NCBI GenBank assembly: GCA_023301645.1
Contig: JALZUH010000148.1
Coordinates: forward strand, 1 to 10,655
Direction of reading: 5' to 3'
DNA length: 10,655 bases
Source of the DNA: Akkermansiaceae bacterium
GTDB taxonomy: Bacteria > Verrucomicrobiota > Verrucomicrobiia > Verrucomicrobiales > Akkermansiaceae
Shown here: positions 1 to 6,658 of the stretch, in pieces
Numbering within the stretch: position 1 is the first letter of the stretch
Layout of the letters: each line of letters begins with the position of its first letter
Translations under genes and position numbers: made by a program
Notes under the pieces: generated by a model
What the model was told of the DNA's origin: nothing
Database searches by the model: none
Seen by the model: the letters and a program-made list of their open reading frames with translations, nothing else

Positions 1-33
1 CAACTTTTTAGCTGACTTAGGTTTGAGATTCAT
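1..33 (-). CDS. Possible 5' end of a leftward gene, cut by the window edge
   Basis: Read on the minus strand, an ATG at 33-31 opens 11 codons that run without a stop to the edge (MNLKPKSAKKL). The lysine-rich start is plausible for a cytoplasmic protein, but 11 residues do not identify a family. There is no Shine-Dalgarno sequence upstream, which is normal for this window. The gene would be divergent from nrdR and share its upstream region, which carries two NrdR-box-like sites. A ribonucleotide reductase gene would therefore be a logical guess, but nothing in these few residues shows it. Confidence 0.3.
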   Translation of the reverse strand, partial: MNLKPKSAKKL

Positions 34-262
34 GATATCTAAATGACATAAAAGAGTTGATTTTGCAAGTTATTTAAACAAGTGCTTTAAGCGTTTTTTA
101 ACAGGCGTATCGATGATTACCCATAGGGCAAAACTAGTCAGCATCTCCCCTCTCAATTTATTTAAAAAACAACCACTCTCCTGCGCTAAATCCCGCTGCT
201 ACGTGTGAGCCTCTCATCTTTTTTCAAAACAACATTATTGAAAACTTAACCATTAAGATAAA
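34..262. other. AT-rich non-coding region upstream of nrdR
   Basis: No convincing gene is visible. The only ATG-led frame of note, 113-208 on the plus strand, gives about 31 residues with no recognisable pattern. A 7-bp inverted repeat (ttttcaa at 221-227, ttgaaaa at 238-244) is present, but it is AT-rich and could be chance. TTGAAA at 238-243 resembles a -35 hexamer, but no good -10 lies 16-18 bases away. The region probably holds the 5' leader or promoter of the putative leftward gene at 1-33. Confidence 0.5.
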
Positions 263-278
263 TTACTAAATATAGTAT
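263..278. promoter_or_regulatory. NrdR-box-like operator, upstream copy
   Basis: The sequence TTACTAAATATAGTAT matches 12 of 16 positions of the NrdR-box consensus as I recall it (acaCwAtATaTwGtgt), including the central CTA...ATATAG core. It shares 13 of 16 bases with a second copy that starts exactly 32 bp downstream, about three helical turns. Paired boxes spaced by whole turns are how NrdR operators are usually arranged. TATAGT at 271-276 inside the box could be a -10 hexamer, so binding here would block transcription. The site lies 75 bases from the nrdR start, which suggests autoregulation, control of the divergent gene, or both. Confidence 0.6.
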
Positions 279-300
279 GATTTTCTCTTTGATCATACTA
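273..300. repeat. Perfect 9-bp inverted repeat between the NrdR-like boxes
   Basis: TAGTATGAT (273-281) and ATCATACTA (292-300) are perfect reverse complements separated by 10 bases. The arms overlap the right half of the upstream box and the left half of the downstream box, so much of the symmetry may come from the palindromic boxes themselves. It could also form a hairpin in the nrdR leader RNA if transcription starts upstream of it. No T-run follows, so it is not a terminator. Confidence 0.5.
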
Positions 301-310
301 CATATACTAT
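295..310. promoter_or_regulatory. NrdR-box-like operator, downstream copy
   Basis: ATACTACATATACTAT matches 12 of 16 consensus positions as recalled and differs from the upstream copy at only three bases. The 32-bp start-to-start distance puts both boxes on the same face of the helix. TATACT at 303-308 is a 5-of-6 match to a -10 hexamer and lies 45 bases before the nrdR ATG, though no clear -35 accompanies it. The consensus G at box position 13 is C here, so this copy is slightly less symmetric. Confidence 0.58.
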
Positions 311-352
311 CTTAGGCTTTCAGCCAGCTAGCCATTACGGCTATTTTTCACC

Positions 353-844
353 ATGCGTTGTATACAGTGCGGATCACTTAAGGATAAAGTCCTCGACTCT
401 CGAATGTCGAAGGATGGCACCTCTACGCGCCGCCGCCGCATCTGTGTAGCCTGTAGTTACCGCTATACTACCTACGAGCAGATCGAGCGCACCGAGCTAC
501 AAGTAGTCAAGCGAGATGGGACACGTGAGTCTATCAACCGCGAAAAAATCTACCGAGGACTCGTCAAAGCCTGTGAAAAAAGACCCGTTACCGTAGATCG
601 ACTCGACCGCGCTGTAGACGAGATCCTACTTGAACTCCACAAGGACAATTTATCCGAAGTTCCCTCCAGTAGTATTGGCCCCAAAGTCATGGCTAAGCTG
701 CGCGAAATCGACCCTGTAGCATACGTTCGTTACGTTTCTGTATACCGACAGTTTGAGGACGTAGGAGAATTCATCAGAGAGATTCAGACACTCGAAAAAC
801 GCAGCGCGCGCGACCCACAACAACGCAAACTTTTCAAAGAATAA
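353..844 (+). CDS. nrdR: Transcriptional repressor NrdR
   Basis: NrdR senses ATP/dATP and represses ribonucleotide reductase genes. The 163-residue protein has the family's usual length and layout. An N-terminal zinc ribbon has ligands C3, C6, C31 and C34 and an arginine-rich stretch (R26-R29) before the second CxxC. An ATP-cone spans about residues 49-139, starting at VVKRDG and including PSSSIG and the DPVAYVRYVSVYR segment. The first knuckle reads CIQC, where most members have a proline after the first cysteine, a minor oddity. The ATG at 353 is chosen because it gives the canonical MxCxxCG start; no Shine-Dalgarno sequence precedes it. Two NrdR-box-like sites lie 43-90 bases upstream, suggesting autoregulation. 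It heads a seven-gene rightward cluster. Confidence 0.96.
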   Translation: MRCIQCGSLKDKVLDSRMSKDGTSTRRRRICVACSYRYTTYEQIERTELQVVKRDGTRESINREKIYRGLVKACEKRPVTVDRLDRAVDEILLELHKDNLSEVPSSSIGPKVMAKLREIDPVAYVRYVSVYRQFEDVGEFIREIQTLEKRSARDPQQRKLFKE

Positions 845-880
845 TCAAGTAGCCGCCTCTCCTCTTTCTAATAACTATCC

Positions 881-1498
881 ATGATCAGCTTCATTGGAAA
901 TCGCCCCGTTCTCCAAGTAGGCCGTCAGCAAGTGACTGGCTATGGCACCGAGTGGCTGCGTATTGCTATCGAGCATGGAGCTATTGCAGCTCAAAGGGAT
1001 GACTTCCCCTTTACCGATGACCTGCTTCAGGGGATTAATCATTATCTTGAAAACAAATGTCCTCTTCGTGTCCTCACCATTGAGGATCTACACATGCGTG
1101 TGCGTCGTATGCTAGAGAGAATAGGCTGTGAATCTATCGCCGAAACCCTGCCGCTCACAGCGCCTCCTGTGACACTATCACTCACCCGCGCCGCTAAGGA
1201 AGCTGGTAATGGCTTCGAGCTCGCATTCTTTCACCACCTCCATGATGAGATAGAAGACCTACGCTCACACGGTGTCAGCACACTGCTCTTCACCGGAACC
1301 AAAGAATCTGTCCAGATTCTACGTGGTATCAATCGCTGGACACGCCCCTGTGAAAGCCTCCATCAGGAAATACTCAGCTTCCTACAGACACACGGCCAGC
1401 AGCTCGCCTCACAAAACTACCCCGCAGTCAAAATAACCTTATCTGCCACGAACACTACCGCTACCACGTCTGTCGACCCAGCACCCGACACCACCTAG
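881..1498 (+). CDS. Unrecognised protein, possibly with a degenerate ATP-cone
   Basis: I do not recognise this 205-residue protein as a named family. It starts 36 bases after nrdR and is probably co-transcribed. Its first ~90 residues resemble the ATP-cone of the NrdR next door in order and spacing. A short beta-like start (ISFIG, VLQVG) is followed by three helix-like segments: TEWLRIAIEHG at about 23-33, DDLLQGINHYLENK at about 46-59, and IEDLHMRVRRMLERIG at about 67-82. The last parallels SSIGPKVMAKLREID in NrdR. The nucleotide-contacting KRDG motif is absent, so any nucleotide binding would be altered or lost. The middle part is mixed helix and strand, and the last ~20 residues are a Thr/Ala/Pro-rich, probably disordered tail. 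There is no signal peptide or membrane segment. The ATP-cone relation is my inference from a by-eye alignment. Confidence 0.8.
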   Translation: MISFIGNRPVLQVGRQQVTGYGTEWLRIAIEHGAIAAQRDDFPFTDDLLQGINHYLENKCPLRVLTIEDLHMRVRRMLERIGCESIAETLPLTAPPVTLSLTRAAKEAGNGFELAFFHHLHDEIEDLRSHGVSTLLFTGTKESVQILRGINRWTRPCESLHQEILSFLQTHGQQLASQNYPAVKITLSATNTTATTSVDPAPDTT

Positions 1499-1540
1499 TA
1501 AGCTAGCGTCTATTTCTTCGAAACATCATTGCCCATACCT

Positions 1541-1882
1541 ATGAAAACCCTTTTCCAGCAAATTGCTGATCGTGAGATCCCAGCAGAGATCGTCTACGAG
1601 GACGATCGCTGCCTATGCTTCCATGACATCAGCCCGCAGGCACCCACTCATCTGCTGCTCGTGCCGAAAAAGCACATCCCCCGCATCGCAGCATCTACAG
1701 CAGACGATCAAGACCTCCTCGGTCATCTCATGCGCTGTGTGAAGACTATTGCAGAACAAGAAGGCTTCGCAGAGTCAGGCTTTCGCACCGTTATCAACAA
1801 CGGCCCAGATGGAGGCGAAACCGTCCCCCACCTTCATATTCACATTCTAGCAGGTCGCCAGCTCCAATGGCCTCCAGGCTAA
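1541..1882 (+). CDS. HIT-family (HINT/PKCI-like) nucleotide hydrolase
   Basis: This is a histidine-triad protein of the HINT branch, 113 residues long, close to the usual 110-120. These are cytosolic homodimers that hydrolyse purine nucleoside phosphoramidates and related adenylates; the physiological substrate in bacteria is usually unknown. The signature HxHxH is HLHIH near the C-terminus, preceded by GGETVP and followed by LAGRQLQWPPG, the typical HINT ending. The N-terminal segment IPAEIVYEDDRCLCFHD and the LLLVPKKHI strand are also characteristic. I chose the ATG at 1541, which gives MKTLFQQIADREIP, the usual family start. A TTG four codons upstream (1529) would only add MPIP. It lies 42 bases after the preceding gene and 24 before xthA, consistent with one transcript. 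Confidence 0.93.
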   Translation: MKTLFQQIADREIPAEIVYEDDRCLCFHDISPQAPTHLLLVPKKHIPRIAASTADDQDLLGHLMRCVKTIAEQEGFAESGFRTVINNGPDGGETVPHLHIHILAGRQLQWPPG

Positions 1883-1906
1883 CCTCACTCTATCGCGACT
1901 ACTACT

Positions 1907-2668
1907 ATGAAAATCATCTCATGGAACGTTAATGGCATCCGAGCTGTTATCAAAAAAAACTTTGCCGAATTTCTCAGCGAACATCAGCCAGATATCCTCT
2001 GCCTACAGGAAACTAAAGCTCGTGAAGAGCAAGTAGAGCTACCACTCGAGGCAGCTGGCTACAGGACTTACTGGAACTCAGCTCAAAAAGCTGGCTACTC
2101 AAGCACTGCTATTTTCACCAAGACTCAGCCGCTCAATGTCACCAATGGCATGGGTATTGAAGAGCATGATACCGAGGGGCGAGTCATTACCGCTGAATAT
2201 CCGGATTTCTACCTCGTCACGGTATACACACCTAACTCCAAGAGCGAGCTACTACGACTTCCCTACCGTCAGCGCTGGGATGACGACTTCCTCGCATACT
2301 GCAAGGGTCTGGAGGAGACCAAACCCGTCATCTTCTGTGGTGACCTCAACGTCGCGCACCAAGAGATCGACCTAGCACGCCCGAAAAACAACAGCAAGAA
2401 CCCAGGCTTCTCTGATGAAGAGCGTGCTAAATTCGACAACATCCTCAGCGCTGGCTTCACCGATACTTTCCGCCACTTTCACCCAGACAAGGAAGACGCC
2501 TATTCGTGGTGGAGCTACCGTGCAGGAGCTCGTGGCAAGAACATTGGATGGCGACTTGACTACTTCTGCGTATCACCATCGATCCTCGGTCAAGTTAGCG
2601 ACGCCGCTATTTTAAGTGACGTATTAGGCTCAGACCACTGTCCAGTAAGTATAGAATTCACACCCTAA
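1907..2668 (+). CDS. xthA: Exodeoxyribonuclease III / AP endonuclease
   Basis: Exonuclease III cuts DNA 5' to abasic sites and removes 3'-blocking groups in base excision repair. The 253-residue product contains the full set of motifs of the EEP (exonuclease-endonuclease-phosphatase) fold. These are SWNVNGIRA with N7, LQETK with the metal-binding E35, VYTPNS around 106-111, GDLNVAH with D146 and N148, WRLDYF near the C-terminal third, and GSDHCPV with D243-H244. Length and start match the Xth family ([10 protein letters not shown]). There is no Shine-Dalgarno sequence; the leader is A/C/T-rich. Its stop codon overlaps the next ATG by one base (TAATG), so the following gene is probably translationally coupled. 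All catalytic residues are intact, so it should be active. Confidence 0.96.
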   Translation: MKIISWNVNGIRAVIKKNFAEFLSEHQPDILCLQETKAREEQVELPLEAAGYRTYWNSAQKAGYSSTAIFTKTQPLNVTNGMGIEEHDTEGRVITAEYPDFYLVTVYTPNSKSELLRLPYRQRWDDDFLAYCKGLEETKPVIFCGDLNVAHQEIDLARPKNNSKNPGFSDEERAKFDNILSAGFTDTFRHFHPDKEDAYSWWSYRAGARGKNIGWRLDYFCVSPSILGQVSDAAILSDVLGSDHCPVSIEFTP

Positions 2669-3198
2669 TGCCGTCCTCATTTCACTCACACGAAACTGAC
2701 GCCCCATTCACACACTGCTGTGACTGTGGCTGCGACTTGATGGGTGCTGACATGTATATCATCAATCAGTCATACGTGGGCACAGAGTGCGTCTTCGAAT
2801 TCGCCATGTGTATGACCTGCCGTGAGGAAATGAATGCCAAGCTCTCTGAGCAATCACGCGTAGCGATGTTCGACTTCATCCACGATCACGCTCATATGGA
2901 TGCACGCATCGAAAGACTCGGCACCGAATCAGATACAGAAGCCTACCTTGAAACCTGCCTTACCTGCCAGCGCGACCGCAAGGAAGTAGCTGGATTCACC
3001 TCAGGAGCAATGTTTACGGGGCAGTCTCTCATCAAGGGGCCTTTCCCTATGATCATTTGTGACCAGTGTGAGCTCAAGCTCGCAGAAACCGTATCTGAGC
3101 AAACGCGTGATGTATGGGAGAAGTTCGTCGCCGATAACTTTCCCGCCCCACCATCAGACATCAAGCTCCCTCGCCGCAGGAAACCTGTTGTTCTCTAA
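2668..3198 (+). CDS. Unrecognised protein with a duplicated CxxC...CxxC module
   Basis: This 176-residue protein does not match a family I can name. It contains two similar halves. The first has C17-x2-C20, a gap of about 27 residues, C48-x2-C51 and then LSEQSR at 59-64. The second has C97-x2-C100, a gap of 30, C131-x2-C134 and then VSEQTR at 142-147. In each half the second CxxC leads into a predicted helix ending in an aromatic/aspartate-rich segment. Each half could bind one zinc ion through four cysteines. Extra cysteines (C18, C22, C41) and a histidine-rich stretch (HDHAH, 72-76) lie in the first half. The C-terminus is basic (LPRRRK). There is no signal peptide or membrane segment. Start and reading frame are supported by the one-base overlap with xthA. 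A nucleic-acid or protein-binding role is possible but not shown. Confidence 0.82.
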   Translation: MPSSFHSHETDAPFTHCCDCGCDLMGADMYIINQSYVGTECVFEFAMCMTCREEMNAKLSEQSRVAMFDFIHDHAHMDARIERLGTESDTEAYLETCLTCQRDRKEVAGFTSGAMFTGQSLIKGPFPMIICDQCELKLAETVSEQTRDVWEKFVADNFPAPPSDIKLPRRRKPVVL

Positions 3199-3217
3199 TT
3201 TAAAAAAACACGACATC

Positions 3218-4183
3218 TTGAGCACCACACTCATCGAAACCATCGAAAAAGGAACCGCCTATTTAGAAAAAAAAGGCATCGAAGACGCGCGCCGTAATAT
3301 GGAGCTACTCATCACCCATGAGCTCAACTGCTCGCGTATGAGTCTCTATATGAAATTCGACCGTCCCATGACCGAAACCGAGCTCACCCCCCTACGCGAC
3401 AAGCTCAAAAGGCGTGGTGAAGGAGAACCCCTCCAGCACCTACTCGGCTCAGTAGAATTCTACAAACGCGAATTCAAAACCGACGCACGCGCACTCATCC
3501 CACGCCCAGAGACAGAAGAGCTCGTCTCCATCATCCTTCATCACCCCTCTGTAAAAAACTCTCACCCTACCCCCCCTGCAATTATGGAGCAGGCTATAGA
3601 GGAGCAAAAGGTCGCCACTGATGAAGAGACCGAGGAACAGGAAAACCCCCAGCCGAAATCCACCAATCAAATCCGTGTCCTCGACATGGGAACAGGGTCT
3701 GGGTGTCTAGGCCTCAGTGTAGCAGCTGAGCTAGGAGGTCGCTGTGAGGAGATCGTCCTCGCCGACATATCCAGCGAGGCACTCAGCCTAGCTGCTGAAA
3801 ATGCAGAACTCCTCGGCATCCCAAGAGTCACCCTTACTGAAACATCTCTCTTTGAGAAACTAGCTGGCGAAAAATTCCACCTCATCGTGGCGAACCTCCC
3901 CTATATAGCAGAAACTGATAGAGGCACCCTCTCCATTGAAGTGCTCCAAGATCCTGACAGAGCTCTCTTCGGAGGTAAAGATGGTCTGGACATTTTACGC
4001 GATTTCATTCAACTAGCACCATCACATTTGCATGCTGGCGGCACCATTGCCCTAGAGATAGGACACGACCAAGCCGAACCTGTCGAACAAATGCTCAGCC
4101 AAGCTGGATTTAGCTCCATCAATACCCACAAAGATCTCAATCAAATTGCACGCTTTCCAGTAGCAGCACTACCTCTCGACTAA
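3218..4183 (+). CDS. prmC: Release factor glutamine methyltransferase PrmC
   Basis: PrmC methylates the glutamine of the GGQ motif in release factors RF1 and RF2, using S-adenosylmethionine. An N-terminal helical domain (about 1-75, with GEPLQHLLG at 69-77) is followed by FYKREF and IPRPETEELV at 94-103. The SAM-binding loop is DMGTGSG at 156-162, and the substrate-glutamine motif is NLPY at 225-228, where most PrmC proteins have NPPY. From the TTG at 3218 the protein is 321 residues, against the usual 280-290. The excess is an acidic Glu/Gln/Pro-rich insertion at about 110-150. The TTG start is inferred: it falls 19 bases after the previous stop and gives a normal N-terminus. The next in-frame ATG (about 3299) would remove conserved helix, and the GTG at 3059 would overlap the preceding gene by 140 bases. 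Confidence 0.93.
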   Translation: MSTTLIETIEKGTAYLEKKGIEDARRNMELLITHELNCSRMSLYMKFDRPMTETELTPLRDKLKRRGEGEPLQHLLGSVEFYKREFKTDARALIPRPETEELVSIILHHPSVKNSHPTPPAIMEQAIEEQKVATDEETEEQENPQPKSTNQIRVLDMGTGSGCLGLSVAAELGGRCEEIVLADISSEALSLAAENAELLGIPRVTLTETSLFEKLAGEKFHLIVANLPYIAETDRGTLSIEVLQDPDRALFGGKDGLDILRDFIQLAPSHLHAGGTIALEIGHDQAEPVEQMLSQAGFSSINTHKDLNQIARFPVAALPLD

Positions 4184-4232
4184 ATACTCACAGTATCTCA
4201 AAACATTCCAATCAACCTCACATCACTACACT

Positions 4233-5513
4233 ATGGATAAACTTTTCGTTCACGGCGGCTCCACACTCAAAGGCAGTGTGCATATCTCAGGCTCTAAAAA
4301 CGCATCTCTCCCTATACTCGCAGCAACACTGCTTACTGGTGAAACATGTATTATTCGCCGAGTGCCGGATGTATCGGACACCAACTACATGATCCAGATC
4401 CTCGCAGCTCTCGGAGCTGAGGTAGAGCGCTCCAGTGGCACAGTTCGTATCACTGCTGGGAAAATCAGCCACGACGCCCCCTACGAAATCGTTCGTAAAA
4501 TGCGTGCCTCTATCTGCGTGATGGGGCCATTACTCTCTCGCCTCCACAAGGCACACGTATCCCTACCGGGTGGATGTATCATCGGAGACCGTCCAGTAGA
4601 CCTTCACATCAAGGGACTCAAAGCCCTCGGTGCACAGATCGACATGACAGGAGGAAATATGATCATGGAAGCCCCCGGTGGACTCGTCGGCACTGAAGTA
4701 GACCTTCGCGGTAAGCACGGCCCTACTGTCCTCGGAACTGACAACATCATGATGGCAGCTGTGCTAGCAGAAGGCACAACCATCATCGAGTCAGCAGCAT
4801 GCGAGCCAGAAGTCGTAGACCTTGCCAACTTCCTGATTAAAATGGGAGCTAAGATCAAAGGTGCTGGCACCAGACGCATCGAAATCGAAGGTGTCAAAAA
4901 GCTCAACGGTGTCGAACACACCGTCATTCCCGACCGTATCGAAGCAGGCACATTTATGGTCGCAGCTGCCATGGCAGGCTGCAAGGATGACGGCGTGACT
5001 ATCAAGCGTGTATGCGAAGATCACCTCATCCCATCCACTGAAAAGCTTCGTGAAGCAGGACATGAAGTTACCTTTAATGACAAAGGAGACGAATGTGTCG
5101 TCAAGCCAGGTAAAGAGCCTAAGGGTGTCAATATCGTCACCGCACCCTACCCTGGTTTCCCCACTGATATGCAGGCGCAATTCGCCTCACTCTTCGCCAT
5201 CACCAATGGTATCTCCGTCGTCGAAGACACCATCTTCCCGCAGAGATTTATGCACTGCGCTGAGATGACACGTATGGGAGCTGATATCAAAGTCGATAAC
5301 GGCACAGCTGTCATTCAAGGTGTTACAGGTATGTCAGGAGCTCCTGTCATGGCATCAGACCTACGCGCATCAGCTGCCCTTGTGCTCTCAGGACTTTGCT
5401 CAACAGGCACCACTGAGATCAACCGCCTCTATCACATCGACCGTGGCTACGAAAACATCGATGACAAGCTCATCATGATTGGGGCCAACATCGAGCGCGT
5501 GCGCGAGGCCTAA
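4233..5513 (+). CDS. murA: UDP-N-acetylglucosamine 1-carboxyvinyltransferase MurA
   Basis: MurA transfers enolpyruvate from phosphoenolpyruvate to UDP-GlcNAc, the first committed step of peptidoglycan synthesis in the cytoplasm. The protein is 426 residues, close to the family's usual ~420, with the two-domain EPSP-synthase-like fold. Visible motifs are SGSKNA with K22 and N23, KMRAS at 89-93 and LPGGC at 111-115. The catalytic cysteine is at position 115, matching E. coli numbering, so this is a fosfomycin-type MurA with Cys, not the Asp variant. [10 protein letters not shown] follows. The C-terminal half contains [11 protein letters not shown] and [11 protein letters not shown], both typical. 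It lies 49 bases after prmC and is the last gene of the rightward block, followed by a strong hairpin terminator. No frameshift or missing residue is seen. Confidence 0.97.
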   Translation: MDKLFVHGGSTLKGSVHISGSKNASLPILAATLLTGETCIIRRVPDVSDTNYMIQILAALGAEVERSSGTVRITAGKISHDAPYEIVRKMRASICVMGPLLSRLHKAHVSLPGGCIIGDRPVDLHIKGLKALGAQIDMTGGNMIMEAPGGLVGTEVDLRGKHGPTVLGTDNIMMAAVLAEGTTIIESAACEPEVVDLANFLIKMGAKIKGAGTRRIEIEGVKKLNGVEHTVIPDRIEAGTFMVAAAMAGCKDDGVTIKRVCEDHLIPSTEKLREAGHEVTFNDKGDECVVKPGKEPKGVNIVTAPYPGFPTDMQAQFASLFAITNGISVVEDTIFPQRFMHCAEMTRMGADIKVDNGTAVIQGVTGMSGAPVMASDLRASAALVLSGLCSTGTTEINRLYHIDRGYENIDDKLIMIGANIERVREA

Positions 5514-5537
5514 TCACCTTCCCTGATCCTATCAAAA

Positions 5538-5575
5538 AAGCCTCAGCTACACCAAGTAGCTGAGGCTTATTTTTT
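5538..5575. terminator. Bidirectional intrinsic terminator between convergent genes
   Basis: A perfect 13-bp stem is formed by AAGCCTCAGCTAC (5538-5550) and GTAGCTGAGGCTT (5556-5568), with a 5-base ACCAA loop. On the plus strand it is followed by A and six Ts (5570-5575), which ends the murA transcript. On the minus strand the run of As at 5534-5539 becomes a T-run after the same stem, so it can also end the leftward transcript whose last stop codon is at 5598-5600. Confidence 0.92.
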
Positions 5576-5597
5576 GATCGTTATTTAAACGTTCAGA

Positions 5598-6596
5598 TTA
5601 ATGATCTCCAAATTCTTTCGTCTCGTGGATCCAACGAGCTGCCTCAAGTGCTACTTCGGCCGGTGCTAAGACATGACCACCCGGGAAGTGAAAGGCCTTC
5701 ACTTTTGCCCTCGCCTTTTTCTCGAGGAATCTGCCGTCATAGCTTTCAGCTGAAATAGCCGCCTTATCCTTATCTCCGTTGATTTGGGCTACTGCCATTT
5801 TTTTAGAGTAATTCTTATCGTGCATTTTCCCCATCCAGCCACCAAAAGATAAGATACCAGCAGCATCACGAGTAAGATCAGAGGCCGACTGGAAGGACCA
5901 CCATCCACCACCTGACAACCCGCCAAATACAATCTTCTCAGGATCAAATGAGATGTTTTGCTGAGCCCATTCAAAGGCGATCTTGGTATCTCTCATGCGC
6001 TCATCATAAAGCTCAGTCAATGAGCTTGTATTCTTGTAGGCGTCTATACCTACAAGCACCCAGCCGAGTTCATCAGCAATACTCATACAGCGATTGACAA
6101 TCTTCGCTGACTTCCCACCAGCAGAGAAGAGAAAGGCGACAGGTCTGCTTTCACTCGACGGGTGATTATCAATATAACCAGCTGGCCGATAAACATGCAC
6201 CTTATGCTTCGCCCCCTCAGGCTCATAGGAATCCATTCGTGACTTAGCGGAGAGTGCTTTTTGTGCTTCGCTAGCTTTCGTGAAAGCGGCCAAACGCTCC
6301 TGATCCTCGGCAATCAATACCGAAGCATTAATAGTAACCTCTTTACCATTAGCCAGCTTAAGACTGACTTCATCGGCTTCGTGATCAAAGGCCACTAAAG
6401 ATGCCTGAATCGACTTCTGATCTTCCGCTCTCGTCCAGCTACTTAGCTTGGCAGTATCGTCGGCGAAGACAGACGTAGCACTTAGATACCCAAGTGCCAG
6501 AACACTGCTGATACGACTAATCCAGTAGCGCTGTTTGGAGGAATCTATTCTGGAGTAATCTGCTCTTAGGTAAGGTGTGGGTTTCATAAGTGTCAT
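5598..6596 (-). CDS. Secreted alpha/beta hydrolase with N-terminal SHD1-like module
   Basis: The protein has 332 residues. A long N-region is followed by a hydrophobic stretch (about 29-43) and a plausible signal peptidase site after SVFA (A45), suggesting export. Residues about 52-106 (SSWTRAEDQ...IAEDQERLAAF) resemble the SHD1-like module common in Planctomycetota and Verrucomicrobiota secreted proteins. Residues about 130-330 look like an esterase/PHB-depolymerase-type alpha/beta hydrolase. The nucleophile elbow is GLSGG with S228, the likely acid is D275 or D277 in NGDKD, and the likely histidine is H308 in GGHVL. The substrate cannot be predicted. A second ATG at residue 4 is an equally possible start. 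It is the last gene of the leftward group, 62 bases after the YchJ-like gene. Confidence 0.85.
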   Translation of the reverse strand: MTLMKPTPYLRADYSRIDSSKQRYWISRISSVLALGYLSATSVFADDTAKLSSWTRAEDQKSIQASLVAFDHEADEVSLKLANGKEVTINASVLIAEDQERLAAFTKASEAQKALSAKSRMDSYEPEGAKHKVHVYRPAGYIDNHPSSESRPVAFLFSAGGKSAKIVNRCMSIADELGWVLVGIDAYKNTSSLTELYDERMRDTKIAFEWAQQNISFDPEKIVFGGLSGGGWWSFQSASDLTRDAAGILSFGGWMGKMHDKNYSKKMAVAQINGDKDKAAISAESYDGRFLEKKARAKVKAFHFPGGHVLAPAEVALEAARWIHETKEFGDH

Positions 6597-6658
6597 TAGG
6601 GTTGATGGGTGAGAAATTTATAAATAGACATCGACTACCAATATCAGCTCTTTTCTCG

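Noticed and set aside
113..208. Short 31-codon frame in the nrdR upstream region
   Set aside because: No recognisable sequence pattern or supporting signal is present; the length is expected by chance.
221..244. AT-rich 7-bp inverted repeat as a terminator or operator
   Set aside because: The stem is short and AT-only apart from one C-G pair, without a clear T-run or a matching second copy.
1529..1540. TTG start four codons upstream for the HIT gene
   Set aside because: The ATG at 1541 gives the typical family start; the extra MPIP adds nothing conserved.
3059..3217. Upstream GTG extension of prmC
   Set aside because: It overlaps the well-supported gene at 2668-3198 in another frame, and the added residues do not look like PrmC.
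4604..5180. Long antisense frames inside murA
   Set aside because: murA is intact and fully conserved on the plus strand; these frames are shadows of its codon pattern.
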